This document shows positions 24,864 to 37,293 of a stretch of 64,000 nucleotides of DNA, piece by piece (position 1 is the stretch's first letter; the number at the start of each line of letters is the position of its first letter). A model generated the notes under the pieces. That model ran no database searches. It was not told the DNA's origin and saw nothing but the letters and a program-made list of their open reading frames with translations. Source of the DNA: Syncephalastrum monosporum B8922 (taxonomy: Eukaryota > Mucoromycota > Mucoromycetes > Mucorales > Syncephalastraceae); NCBI GenBank assembly GCA_000697355.1, contig JNEN01001227.1, positions 558,001 to 622,000 of the forward strand, written 5' to 3'. Both the position numbers and the translations under genes were made by a program.

Positions 24864-26633
24864 ATGCAGTTAATAATGGCTCCAGTACCGGAAGAGACTG
24901 CTGCGTTTCCAATGTGGAGCATCATAGTCATTGTGATACTCGTCATTGTTCTCTGCATAGTCATTGGTCTTGCAGTTTGGATCGTGCGTCGACGTCTATC
25001 ACGCCCGCCCACGGTAGACATCGGCGACAGCAACCACCATGCCGACCTGGAGAAGCAGCAGCCTCAGGACTACTACCACAACGTACCCACCCTGTCCGCC
25101 CACCCACCATCTCGCATGCCTCACCAAGATGAGGCGCTACCTTCGGCTACTCCGTCCTCGAAGCAACCCTCGACGCCCAAGCGTGAAAAGATCTCGTTGC
25201 CGCTGCCCCCACCCTCAACGTCGCTCTTTTCGGACAAGATGGAACTCAGCTCTGACGAGGCAATGGAGCTGTTTGACAAATACATGAATGCGGGTCTGGA
25301 AGAAAAGCAGCAGGGCGGGTTGACGGCCAACCTGCAGCACAAAGCAGCGACATTTAGAAGCACACTCCGCCAATCGCTTCGTCGACAGAAATCGACAAAA
25401 AACAATGGCACAGCGCTCGACCAACTCTTCCAGCAGCCGTCCGAAGTGCGGCAGTCGACGCTGACGACGAGCAGCATCAGCGCACGCTCAGCCACGTCCA
25501 CCTTTTCGAACTCACGCAAGGCTTCCATGTCCCACGACGAGCCACCGCCCACGCCCCGTCGTGATGTCAACTCCACTCCCCCCCCTCCTCTCCCGTCTGT
25601 ACCACGCGAACCCAATCCTATTCCTGCAATGCCTCAAACGCCGCAGCCCGCTGAACCAGCTGGAGAAGTGCAAGACAAAGAAGAAGTTCAGCCCGCTACC
25701 GCCCCTACTGCTACTGCTGCAGCCGACGCTGCCAACGCTGCGCGTCGAGTGATCCGCACCGCGTCTCGCAAGAGCAAGTCTCGATCTATGATCGTGAACG
25801 AAGAAGATGTGATTAAGATGTTTGGAAACCCCGACGAGACCAGTCTTCCTTCGAAGGGCATGAATACCATCACGTCCGGCTCTGTGCGGAGGTTCGTACG
25901 TGACAGCATCGTAACAGATAAAAGCGCCTCTGTCTCAGCTGCCAAGGCAAGGCGCCAGAGCGAGAACCCCAGCGCAGCAGAAATCGCGGGATGGTGGCAA
26001 CAGCAACAGCAGAAGCAGCAGCAGCAGCAACAACAGCAGCAACAGACGCCTCCTCCGCCAACACAGCCTCCTCCACCTACACCTTCAGTCGCAACACGCG
26101 ACTATAGCACAATGAGAACTGCCCGACCCTCAGAGCGGCCTCCAGCCGGGGATCTGTTCTCGCAAGAGAAGGAAGAAGAGCAGCCAAAAAAGCAAAACGT
26201 CGATACCGTACGACGGATGCTCCAGGCGACGTGGCACGCCAATATGCGCGAAAGCCCTTCGATGGCGAGCATCGTCTCAGATGGCACGGTACAGAATATA
26301 CCGACTGCCGGTAAGGCGCGGCCGAGCGTCCGGCAGCTCCAACAAAGGTTCAACGAACCACAGCAAGGCGGCCCCGAGCCGAGTGCGTCCTTTTCCTCGT
26401 CGACGGTTCGCACCATGATCCCCGACGAACCGCCTTCTAACTCGGCGGCGCAAGAGAAGATTGAAATCGATGGCACCAATTTCAGTCTGCTGCCCAATGC
26501 GAGTGGTTATCAGACCTGGAACGAAAAGTTGCTGGCCAACCAAGCCAATAAGAAGGATTCCTCGCGCTTCAACACCATCAATGTCGGACGCAATCAAAAG
26601 CGCTCCATACCGTGGATGAATGAACAGCAGTAA
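24864..26633 (+). CDS. Single-pass membrane protein with long disordered polyQ/polyP cytosolic region
   Basis: Not recognised. One uninterrupted frame of 589 codons; the second Met (24876, context ATAATGG) gives 585 aa and is probably the start. A short extracellular/lumenal N-terminus precedes one strong helix (MWSIIVIVILVIVLCIVIGL, residues about 17-36), then RRR. This predicts a type III/I topology with a cytosolic tail. The tail is Ser/Pro/Gln-rich, with a polyQ tract near 26000-26050 followed by TPPPPTQPPPPT. Islands that look conserved are NEEDVIKMFGNPDE, VRRMLQATWHANMRESPSM and SGYQTWNEKLLANQ. It may be a sensor or scaffold at the membrane (inference only). No intron, unlike most neighbours. 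Confidence 0.75.
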   Translation: MQLIMAPVPEETAAFPMWSIIVIVILVIVLCIVIGLAVWIVRRRLSRPPTVDIGDSNHHADLEKQQPQDYYHNVPTLSAHPPSRMPHQDEALPSATPSSKQPSTPKREKISLPLPPPSTSLFSDKMELSSDEAMELFDKYMNAGLEEKQQGGLTANLQHKAATFRSTLRQSLRRQKSTKNNGTALDQLFQQPSEVRQSTLTTSSISARSATSTFSNSRKASMSHDEPPPTPRRDVNSTPPPPLPSVPREPNPIPAMPQTPQPAEPAGEVQDKEEVQPATAPTATAAADAANAARRVIRTASRKSKSRSMIVNEEDVIKMFGNPDETSLPSKGMNTITSGSVRRFVRDSIVTDKSASVSAAKARRQSENPSAAEIAGWWQQQQQKQQQQQQQQQQTPPPPTQPPPPTPSVATRDYSTMRTARPSERPPAGDLFSQEKEEEQPKKQNVDTVRRMLQATWHANMRESPSMASIVSDGTVQNIPTAGKARPSVRQLQQRFNEPQQGGPEPSASFSSSTVRTMIPDEPPSNSAAQEKIEIDGTNFSLLPNASGYQTWNEKLLANQANKKDSSRFNTINVGRNQKRSIPWMNEQQ

Positions 26634-27583
26634 TATATATCATATATACGAGTAGCATTCCTTCCTTTTATTGTTCCAAGTATACTGTTCAAGAAACTTT
26701 TAAGATCAAGCATAAAAAGCATTCTGTGATTTGGTATGGTCGTAAGCGTGTATAGATCTGCTGTTCTTCATGAAAGGGGTCGTCAAACGGGTAAGTGGGC
26801 TCATTTCCATGTAAAGAGACCGTAGTTCTACCGAGTCTGATGCATCTTTCCAGGACAGCCATACCAATTACGAAGTGATGGAAACAGTATGATGATACCG
26901 GTATGGACTTGCTGATAACTTATGGCCTATGGTCGTACAAAGGGATCGTACTATGCCGCCAGTATGCGGTTATCAGTGCTTTTTACCTCTGTGTCTCAAG
27001 TCACACACGCCAGGTTGAATGCATTACCCGAGCGCGCAACCATCGAAGACACGCTGTCTGTCACTGTTCCAATACAAACTCAAATGCAAATAAATGTCAG
27101 AAAATGTCGAAATATAGCACACTCGTTATCCGACCATCTGTCTGACAAGTCTGTGCAACATGGACCTATCCCTTACCATACGGACAGAGGGTGAGTAGTA
27201 CATGCATACGTTTATAATGATATTGGCCATGAATATTATTGGCGTCTGATTTTTCTTACTATCCATACGCAAGCGAGATGCTCATCGTCCATCGTAGAGC
27301 ACTGTGCAAATAAATAAAGAGATCAGAAAAAGGCATGTTCTAGAGTTGTATATAACAAGACAACAAAGAAAAGGAATAAAGAGGTTTGGTACTACACCAC
27401 AAGCGTCAGATGTTTCATTTCTGAGAAGGTTCATACACCGCCGCAAGTTCTATTTTTTTTTTTTTGGAGGGAGCGGATCCAAGTAAAGAAAAAGAAAAAA
27501 GGCGGGGCCGGGCCGGACAGCGACAAAAAATAGAGTCGCGGCCCTTTTCCTTCCATCCTTCGTTCATTTGGTTGCATTGCATT
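26634..27583. other. Intergenic stretch upstream of myosin V
   Basis: No gene recognised. A GC-rich GGGGCCGGGCCGG element at about 27500 lies 80 bp before the myosin start and is probably in its promoter or 5' UTR. Confidence 0.5.
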
Positions 27584-30500
27584 ATGGCCACTGCTGATGC
27601 TGTTCGTCAGGCCATAGACGTTTACACCGCCGGCACAAAGGCATGGTTTCCTGATGAAGAAGAGGCCTGGGTCTCAACCACTTGTCAAGACGCCTCCGTT
27701 TCTGACGACGGCAAAGTCCTCATGCACTTTGCTGGCGATAATGACGGAAAGGTATAGTGCAAACGTCTCTCATAATGCCATGGTAACCAACCTTCGCTTT
27801 TCGTGCAGGAATATGTTTTTGAAGCTACTCTCGCCCAGTTGGAAAAGAACAACGCCTCAACCCTGCCGCCGCTTCGAAACCCGCCCAAAATGGAATCCAC
27901 GGATGATTTGACGACGTTATCCTATCTCAACGAGCCAGCAGGTAGCTACGAAGGCCTTTTAAATGATCTACTGTATACTCATATATACAAGTTCTCAATA
28001 CGATCCGTACCCGGTACACGCAGCGCCTCATTTACACTTATTCTGGTATTGTCCTGATCGCCATGAATCCTTTTGATCGCGTGGCCCTCTATGATTCGGA
28101 TATCGTGCAGCAATATGCAGGCCGTCGCCGTGGTGAATTGGAACCCCACTTGTTTGCTATCGCAGAAGATGCCTATCGCTGCATGATCCGGGAAAAGCAG
28201 AACCAGACCATCGTCGTTTCTGGTGAAAGGTAACTGATCTTGTCCTCTGATGTGGGGCGGAAAAATACATACGGACAGCGAAAAACTCAACTCGCATACA
28301 TTTAGTGGTGCAGGCAAAACTGTGAGTGCCAAATACATTATGCGCTACTTTGCAACAGCGGACGATCAGGAATCGGTGGGTCGAACAAAGAAAACGGGTG
28401 GCATGACTGAAGTCGAGGAGCAGATTCTAGGCACGTTAAAGTTTAAAATCACGTGATTGTACCTTACCATTCTTTTCTTTTTCTTGCAGCTACCAATCCT
28501 ATCATGGAAGCTTTTGGCAACGCAAAGACGACGCGCAATGATAACAGTTCTCGATTTGGTAAATACATTGAGATCCAGTTCGACAGCGGTCCAAACATTG
28601 TCGGTGCCAAGATCCGGACCTACCTCCTCGAACGCTCGCGTCTCATCTTCCAACCTGCGACCGAACGAAACTATCACATTTTCTACCAGCTCTGCGCCGG
28701 CGTGCCTGCCTCGGAACGCAAAGAGTTTGAGCTCGCCGAGTATTCGAAATTTCACTATCTCAACCAGAGCGGCACTGGCACCGTGCCCGGCGTCGACGAC
28801 GCCCAAGAGTTCGAGATTACGCAGCGCGCACTTTCCACGGTCGGTCTCTCGCTGCCCCTCCAATGGAAGATTTTCCGTCTGCTTGCGGCCTTGCTGCACA
28901 TTGGTAACATGGAAATCACCGGCCGCAACGACGCGGCCTTGAGTGACAGCGACCCGGCGCTCTTGACCGCAACTCGCTTGCTCGGTATAAAAACATCCGA
29001 CTTTCGCAAGTGGATCGTCCGCAAACAGATTGTCACGCGTTCCGAAAAGATCGTCACCAACCTCAGCCCAGTCCAGGCCCAGGTCGTGCGTGACTCGGTC
29101 GCGAAATATGTCTATGCCAACCTCTTCCAGTGGCTCGTCGGTGTCGTCAACGAAAGTCTGTCCGCACCTGAACCGGACAAGGTGGCTGCTTTTATCGGTG
29201 TTCTCGATATCTATGGTTTCGAGCATTTCGAAAAGAACTCGTTTGAGCAGTTCTGTATCAATTATGCCAACGAGAAGCTGCAACAGCAGGTAAGACAAAA
29301 GCAGGGCTTCATGTTTCTGAGACTCACGCATTCTGCAAACAGTTTAACCAGCACGTTTTCAAACTTGAGCAAGAAGAATACGTTCGTGAAAAGATCAACT
29401 GGACTTTTATCGAATTTAGCGACAACCAAAAGTGTATCGAGCTTATTGAGGCGAAACTTGGTATCCTCTCTCTCCTCGACGAAGAGTCTCGTCTGCCTTC
29501 GGGTACCGATCAAGGCTTCTGTCAAAAATTGTATCAAAACTTTGATAACCCGGCCTTCAAGACTTACTTCAAAAAGCCACGTTTCTCCAACAATGCCTTC
29601 ACCATTGCTCACTATGCGCACGATGTTCAGTATGAAGCAGAAAACTTTTTGGACAAGAACAAGGATACTGTTCCTGACGAGCACCTGCAGCTGTTGCAAG
29701 ATTCTGAATTTGACTTTTTGACTGATGTGCTCGAGAAATCAGCCGCGTTGAACCCTACCCCTGCGGTAAGTTCGTATCAGCTGAAAAAGATGGGTGCTTA
29801 TTTCTTTCTACGAGCAGACAGACAAGAACGCTAAGCGCATGAGTATGGCTGCACGCAAGCCCACATTGGGGTCCATCTTCAAGGTAAAAAGTAAATATGG
29901 CATCCTATTGAGGCTCACACAGAGGCATGGTTTTCTTAGTTCTCGTTGATCCAACTTATGGAGACGATTGGCGATACCAACGTGCATTATATCCGGTGTA
30001 TCAAACCCAATGAGGCCAAGGTGGCCTGGGAGTTTGAACCCAACATGGTTCTTGCCCAGCTGCGCGCTTGCGGTGTCTTGGAAACCATTCGCATCAGTTG
30101 TGCCGGTTACCCGTCGCGCTGGACGTTCGAAGAATTTGCAGACCGGTACTTTGCTCTCGTCCCATCCAAGCACTGGAACCCATCTGCCATCCGTGAACTC
30201 TGTTCAACCATCCTAGAGACCACCATCAAGGATACAGATCGGTACCAAGTGGGTGAGACCAAGATCTTCTTCCGCGCAGGCCAGGTAAAGGGAAAAGATG
30301 CGAATACATACGCACACAAAGACACGCAGACACAAACGAGGTGATGCTGACATGTACCTTCTTTAGCTTGCCTACATGGAGAAGCTGCGTGCAGAGAAGT
30401 TGAATCAATGCGCGACTTTGTTGCAAAAGAATATGCGCCGTTTCATTTACCGAAGCCGGTACATGCACATGCGTGACCTTGCACAGAGACTTCAATGCGT

Positions 30501-32900
30501 CGCACGACGCAAGGTCGCCCAGGCTCAGCTGGAGACGTTGCGCCAGGAGCATGCAGCTGTCAAGATCCAGTCGCAGTGGCGTCGGCACGCTGCACGCAAG
30601 GCCTATCTTGCCCAGCAACAGTTTGTACTTAATCTCCAGTCAGGTAAGACGAACCCCCCAAAAAAAAGGAGCATGGAAAAGGACACACTTTCTTATTCTA
30701 TATGCTAGCCATCCGTACGTATCAAGCCAAGCAGCGGATGGGTATGGCACGTGAACACTTGGCCGCGACCCAGATTCAGCGCATTGTGCGAGGCTGGCTG
30801 ACGCGCACGAAATATCAAGCTCAGCGCACGTTCGTGATCCGCATCCAGTCATGCGTGCGCCGGAGGGCTGCGCGTAAGGAGCTGATGGGCCTGCGCCGCG
30901 AGGCGCGGTCGGTCAACCATTTCAAGGAAGTGTCGTACAAGCTCGAGAACAAGGTTGTGGAACTCACTCAGACGGTGACGGCACTCAAGAACGAGAAACA
31001 GGCCGTGGCCAACCAAGTGAGTCAGCTCGAGGCCCAGATCCAGACCTGGTCAACCAAGTATGAAAAGCTGGAGGGCAAGAACAAGGCACTCGAGACGCGT
31101 TTGCAGCAGCCGACCGTGCCCCAGACCGAGTGGGACGCGATGCTCGCCAAGCACACGGCGCTCCAAGGCGAGCACCAGGAAGCCATCGCGGCGGCCAAAG
31201 CACACGAGCGCACTGTGACCGAACTGCGTGCATCGCTCGAGAGCCGGGAGGCCGATATCGCCAAGCTCCAGAAGGCCGTGGAGGACGCCCAAACCGCGGC
31301 GGCCAACTCGGAGGAGGTCGCTGAGCTCAAGAGCCAGAATCAGGCCCTCAAAGCCCAGCTTGCGCAAGCCATGCGACCCCAGCAGCAGCGCCGACAGCTC
31401 CAGGAGGACCGCAGCGTCTCGCCTGCACCGCGCGGCAAGTCGCCCGTGCGTGACCTCTCACCTGCGCCGCCCGACCTGTCGCAGCTTCTGAACCGCAAGG
31501 CTCGCCGCAGCAGTGCCGAGATCAGCACTACCAACAAGGCGCGCACGGTCGTCGACAAGCTTAAGCAGCAAAAGAACCCGCGGCCCACCTCGATTGATCA
31601 GTATGCCATGTTCCGCAACGGTCCCAAGGCGCGCTCCAGCACAGATGATCCTGACGAAGAGGTGACACAACATAATTTAACAGCCATCGCCCATTGACTC
31701 ACCGATATTTTCCCCTTCTGTTCGTAGATCCATCAAGCACTCCGTGACGAGGACACGCTCGTGGCAGAGATCACAGAGGGTCTGATCCGATCACTCAAAA
31801 TGCCACTCCCGAGCGTGCAAAACCCAGCCTCGCGCAAGGAGATCCTCTTCCCGTCCCACATGGTCGCGCTCTGCGTGGCAGAGATGTGGCGCCTTGGCTA
31901 CATCCAAGAGTCGGAGCGCTTGCTTTTTACTGTGATGGACACGATCCAAAAGCAGTGCCTGAGTTACGTGGGCGAAGAAGCCGTGACACCCTGCGTGTTC
32001 TGGCTGTCCAATGTCCACGAACTGCTCTCCTTGATTTGCCTGCACGAGCAGGCTCTCGAGCAGGACATGCTTCGTCGCGCGTGGCACGATTTTGAAAAGC
32101 TCCTCGCCACGGTCAAGTATGAGCTTCAATGCCTCGAGGACAACATATTCCATGCGTGGATGAAGGAAATCAAGCAGAAGCTGCAAAAGATGATTGCCCC
32201 CGCCGTGATCGAGAGCCAGACCCTACCCGGCTTCGTCACGACCGAGACCTCTGGGCGGTTCTTCCGCTTGTTGACCAGCAAGCCCAGCTTCAGCATGGAC
32301 GATCTCCTCACGTTCCTGAACAAGGTCCACCGCGCACTGAGCGCGTACTACATTGAGCCGTCGCTGATGCAGCAGGCTCTGAACGAGGTGCTGCGCATGA
32401 TTGGCTCGCAGGCGTTTAACGACTTGCTGATGCGCAAGAACTTTGCGTCGTGGAAGCGCGCAATGCAGATCCAGTACAATATCACGCGCCTCGAGGAATG
32501 GTGCAAGAACCACGACGTGCCCGAGGCGTCCCTCCAGCTCGAGCATTTGATGCAGTCGACCAAGCTCTTGCAGCTCAAGAAGGCCACACTGGAAGACATT
32601 GAAAATATCTACGATGTGTGCTGGATCCTGAGCCCGACGCAGGTGCACCGTTTGATGAGCAACTATTACGTCGCCGACTACGAGGACCCGATAAAGCCTG
32701 AAGTTATGAAGGCTGTGGCGGCGCATGTCGATACCAACAATGCGAGCGACGTCCTCATGCTCGACTCGGTGCCGGTCAATGATACGACCCAGCCTTACGA
32801 GGTGCCTCTGCCTCGCGATACCTCCCTCCAGACCTACCTCCCGGCCTGGATCGATCTCAAGCACGTCCGCACGCTGAGCCAAATGTCTCAGCTCGCCTAA
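27584..32900 (+). CDS. MYO2: Class V myosin heavy chain
   Basis: Actin-based cargo motor for polarised delivery of vesicles and organelles. Eleven exons: 27584-27751, 27809-27941, 27992-28229, 28306-28430, 28490-29289, 29343-29765, 29818-29883, 29940-30284, 30367-30643, 30709-31661, 31728-32900; 1566 aa, normal for the class. Seen: P-loop GESGAGKT (about 180), switch I NAKTTRNDNSSRFGK, switch II DIYGFE (about 460), IRCIKPNEAK and LRACGVLETIRIS. About six IQ motifs start near 767 (IQSQWRRHAARK, IQRIVRGWLTRTK and others), then a coiled coil (about 930-1090), a Ser/Pro linker, and a C-terminal dilute (DIL) cargo-binding domain from about 1180 (FWLSNVHELL..LLQLKKAT..WILSPTQVHRLMSNY). The short N-terminal SH3-like part is present. 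Intron 28431-28489 begins with GC rather than GT. Confidence 0.97.
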
Positions 32901-33465
32901 ATGAACGTAAATGTATATATATATATATATAATATAGCAAGTCGACTATCGATGGATGAAGCAGTCAGGATCCTAGCCCGTAGAAGAATAAACTGCAAGA
33001 ATAGGATACTATGTACCTACCTTACTGTCTCTTACACTTCCTAAATTTGCATCTGTCTATGCACCCGTACCTATATATTCTTTGGAATGTGTGCACTTCG
33101 TCCATGTATCGAGAAATCAAAAAATACATTTCTATGCAAGGTGGATCTTTTTTGTCAGCACCTTTTGCCGGGTCCTGGGCAGATCTCCCCGCATTCTGAG
33201 CTTGTTCTCACGGGAGCTAGGTCAGTCTGTAGGTCTCTGATGTGTTCATCAAGGGAGGACAGGTTTACGCCGGAAACAAAGACATGTAACCGGTCTATTT
33301 ATGTATGACCTGCTCTTCCGTCATACACCCCACAGAGACCCAAGAGAGAGAGAGAAAGAGATAGGATAAAAAAATGGGAGGGAAAGAAGAGAAGAAAGAG
33401 AAAACGAAGAAAAGGAAGTAGTTATATTACATATTGATTAACCTCTCTGAGGAATTTGTATATGT
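32901..33465. other. Intergenic, between convergent myosin V and GSK3 genes
   Basis: Both genes end here, so it holds two 3' UTRs. Contains a (TA)n run at about 32911-32931 and a purine microsatellite (GAGAGA) near 33342-33420. No gene seen. Confidence 0.55.
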
Positions 33466-34972
33466 TCAGCGTGGGGATTTGCTCTTGAGCTCGGCAGCTG
33501 ACATTGGCCGAAAGTTGTGGATGTCAATGCCCCGTGACAAGAGCTCTTCTTCTGCGTGGGGTGGCACCAGTTTCCCATTGAGTTCCGGCTTTATTGATAA
33601 CTCTATTGGGTAGAGGGACAGGTAAACACAACAAATACACAGATGTACACATGAAGAAGCAACATCAATCAAGAAACAAAAAAGATACGTACCATGTTCT
33701 GAAAAGTCGAAAAGAGGTGGAAGCTGCTTTCCCGTGGCGAGACGGGTATCTGGGTGACGAAGCTCGTCAAAGAAGGGGTGAGCCATGGCATCAATGGCAG
33801 AGAGGCGCTTCAGCGGGGCGTACTGGAGCATCTGGGTGAGAAACTCGACAGCCTCGGACTGGGAGCGCGAGCGGAAGATTTTGGAGAAGGGCGTAGGCTT
33901 GATCTGCGGGAATCGGTGCTCGGTGTAGTTGGGATTCATGGAAAGCAGCTGTTCTTTGGTGGGTGTGCCCAGGACCCGAATGATTTCCACCAGCTGATCG
34001 ATGCCAGACTCGCCAGGGAACATGGGCTGGCACTGCATGAGCTCCGCCATCACGCACCCTGCGGACCAGATATCAATGTCGGTCGTGTAGTTGGTCGCGC
34101 CAAAGATCAGTTCGGGTGCTCGGTAGTAGCGTGAGCAGATATACGACACGTTGGGTTCGCCTGCCACTAATATTTTAGCGCTGGGAATTTGGAAAAAGTG
34201 GATGTGTGCGTGAGTGGATGGGGGGGAACCATAAAACGCCTCCTTGTACTTTGTGTTTGTTACCTGCCGAAATCACATAGTTTGAGGATACCGCTCACGG
34301 GATCGAGCAAGAGGTTCTGGGGCTTGATGTCGCGATGACAGATCCCGAGGGAGTGGATGTAGGCGAGCGAACGCAGGAGCTGGTACGTGTAGAGTTTGAC
34401 GTGCAGCATGGGTATCGATTGTTTAGCCTTGGCATAATGGCGGGTGGCACGGTAGACTGTCTCGGGCACGTACTCGAGCACAAGGTTGAGGTATACTTCG
34501 TCTTTCTGCTTCAAAAAGTGAGTCCTCGTTACAAAGAGCCTGGATGTATCGTGGGGTGCCTGTACCTTGCTATCGCCTTGGCTGTAAAAAAAAGCCTTGA
34601 GTGAGACAATGTTGGGATGTGTGACGCTCCGCATGATTTGTAGTTCGCGATTCTAATCAGATAGTGTATACAGAATAGAATGAGAATCTCTGTCTCTTTT
34701 GTCTTGCCACTTCTTCCCAGATCATTCGCTCGCTGCTTCTGCTTGTGTCGTCTTTCTCTTTTACTCACCTTGAAGCGCTTGTCTTGAAGCACTTTCTTTA
34801 TCGCGACCTCCTCGCCGGTTCGGAACAGCTTGGCCTGGTAGACGACACCAAAGGAGCCATTGCCAGCGACCTTGTGGTTCGAATACTGCAGCTGGATATC
34901 TTGTCCAGTCTTGCCATCCTTGGCTGCTACTTTGATCACCTTGAGCGGATCGGCATCGCCTTTTGTTTCCAT
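33466..34972 (-). CDS. Glycogen synthase kinase 3 family Ser/Thr kinase
   Basis: Orthologue group of GSK3-beta, yeast Rim11/Mck1 and fission yeast Skp1. Exons: 34769-34972, 34566-34652, 34264-34505, 33693-34180, 33466-33602; 385 aa. Seen: glycine loop [19 protein letters not shown] (Lys), [29 protein letters not shown], the activating-Tyr loop [47 protein letters not shown] and the C-terminal FDFSEHE..IKPELN. All catalytic residues are present. Known roles of the family include stress response, nutrient signalling and priming-dependent phosphorylation. Length is typical. Upstream DNA carries several microsatellites. Confidence 0.97.
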
Positions 34973-35481
34973 GATTGGGTGGATGTCGAGAGAGAGAAAG
35001 AGAGAGATTGGAAGGATGGGATGGTTGGGATGGAAAGGAAGAAAAAGAGAGAGAAAGCAAGAGGGGCCTACCTGTTATCTTCAATCCACTCATTGGGCCG
35101 TGCGCCATTGTTTCCAGTCAAGTCTAGAAATGAAGCAGAAGCAGGTCAGTACAAGGCATCCGTGTTTGCTGGCTATGAGTGAGGGAGGAGACAATGACAC
35201 ATATAATGACAACGACAACGACAACGACAACGACATTGGCACTGTCAGGAAGAATCAGGAGAGGGAGGAAGAGCAGGAGGAGGAGGGGGAGGAGGAGCGT
35301 GTATTGCGGTGAAGAAGCGCGTGTTGTTTACGGCGAGTGGAAGGTCAGAAAATAAAGGGGTGTTTGTGTGTGAAAAACAGTGAGCATCCGCAATGAGGGC
35401 ATGGACGGTCGCACTCTTTCGTGTATATATATATACATATGTGTGTGTGTGTGTATGTGTATGTGTATATGTATATGTATG

Positions 35482-35518
<37 letters not shown>

Positions 35519-37293
35519 ATGGGAGTGGTGTCTGTGGTATAGGTTGCTGACTTCAAGGAGTCCATACTTACATTGGGTTGATAAAAAGAGGATTGGAGAA
35601 GAAAGATAGAAAATGGAAAGAAAAGAATGAGGGCGTGCGAAAGAAGAAGAGAAAGAGTAAAAAGAAAAAGAGAAGAGAAAGAGATAAAAGAAAAGGGGTC
35701 AGTCGTGTTGAGGGGAGCCCAACCAACTTGGTCTGTCCGTCCCCATTTCATCTGGCCACACACCGTTCGTGCGCGGGCACATTGGAGGTCAGCTGATTAT
35801 TGCCTCTTTGGTCATACTACCTACCCTGGCCTTTTTTTGTTTTTCTCTTCTTTCTTCATCTTTTTGCTCTGCTTGGACCATACGCTGCGCACCAGTCTGC
35901 TTTTGGCTGCTCACCACATACTATCACTGACCATCTTGCGTCTCAGTAGCAATTAGCATAACTGTGATTTGGCTGCATTGAATTCGCAGTTCGGATTAGC
36001 TTCTTTCTGGATCATTATTGGCCTGCGCTCTTTTTTTTTTTAAACTTCCTGATTTATACACGCACCGTCATGTTTTTGGCTGCTGCAGATCATTCTCCCG
36101 CGGGCCCCCAACCTCTCCCCTTGTACCACACAGGTCAGCTGGACCTGACTTGACAAGCGCAAGCTGTCTATGTGATTTCTCTCCATGCTCTTCCATTTTC
36201 TCCATACGTTCTTTGCTAGTTCTCAACATGATATGGCCTCCATTGCTATTATTAATAGACATATCCTCCATTAGTGGGCCGCGTGAAGAACCTGTTTGCA
36301 CAAGGGCCTTTTATAAACGTAATATCACAAAAGATAGTCCACTTGTCCTTGGTCTCCGTTTTACGCGCTCGCCATCAAGCTGATTCCGCGTAGAGAAAAA
36401 TCATGTAAAGATTTCCCTGAGAACAAGGAAGTGAACGTGGCACTCGAATATAAGAAAAGGAAAGTGGTCCCAGAGTACGGTTTTTAACATGCTAAATAAG
36501 CAGCCAATGATGCGGCTGTTCAGTCACATATCACTTAAGATGGTGCGCATGTAAATGATTACGGCAGTGACAAACAGAAAGAGGAATTGGGGATGAAAAA
36601 GCAGGCTCGCAGGATGACGGCATTATCATAGAGGTTTTATGCCAAGTGTGCATGATGCAAACAATTCGGGAAAAGAAATGCCGTGTATCACTTATGCATG
36701 GTTTGACAGTCTTTCAAAGCATCGAGTTGTCAACGGACGTGTGATGTCGTCAACAAGTGCAGCACACAGCCACACAGTAACGCCGCGCCACATACCTATC
36801 AACTATAATCAGCCAAACATAATACGCATGACCCTGTTGGCGGTAAGAATGCAGCAACAAGCTAAAGAGATATGCAGAGTAAATTGCGCTATCAAAAACA
36901 GTCAAGGTCATCAGGTTCAGTTGAGGTTCTATCCATTCTATCTCGTCGAAGATCCAGAATACACAGATGGCAGAGATACTGCATCATTCCCGCCAAGACC
37001 CAGCAGCTATTTGGATTCGATAAATACATGAGTAAAGTTCCTTCACTTGGAAACGTTCAGCAATGGTTTTTTTTTTCGTTTTTACTTTCTGGGGAAAAGA
37101 AGGCCGCATCGTAGAAATATAAGGGAGAGAGGGAGACAGAAAAGAGAAGAGAGGAAGTAATAGGCTAATGAGCACGGAGGAGAAGAGAAGAGAATGGCGA
37201 GATAAATGCTTTGCTTGTGTGAGTGATGTGTGTGTGTGTGTGTGTGTGCGTCTGTGTGGTATGGGTGTTAATTTTTTGGGTATCTCCAAGCGA
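34973..37293. other. Long intergenic stretch rich in microsatellites
   Basis: No gene recognised in 2.3 kb. Simple repeats: (AACGAC)n at about 35208-35233, mixed (TA)n/(TG)n tracts at about 35422-35520, an AGA-rich tract at about 35600-35700, and (TG)n at about 37228-37248. The first part is the GSK3 promoter/5' UTR. Open frames at 36639-37031 and nearby have no family motif. Confidence 0.5.

Noticed and set aside
28366..29331. Minus-strand 321-codon open frame
   Set aside because: Exact antisense of the myosin V motor domain, whose motifs are unmistakable on plus.
32223..32882. Minus-strand 219-codon open frame
   Set aside because: Antisense of the myosin V DIL domain; produced by high-GC codon bias.
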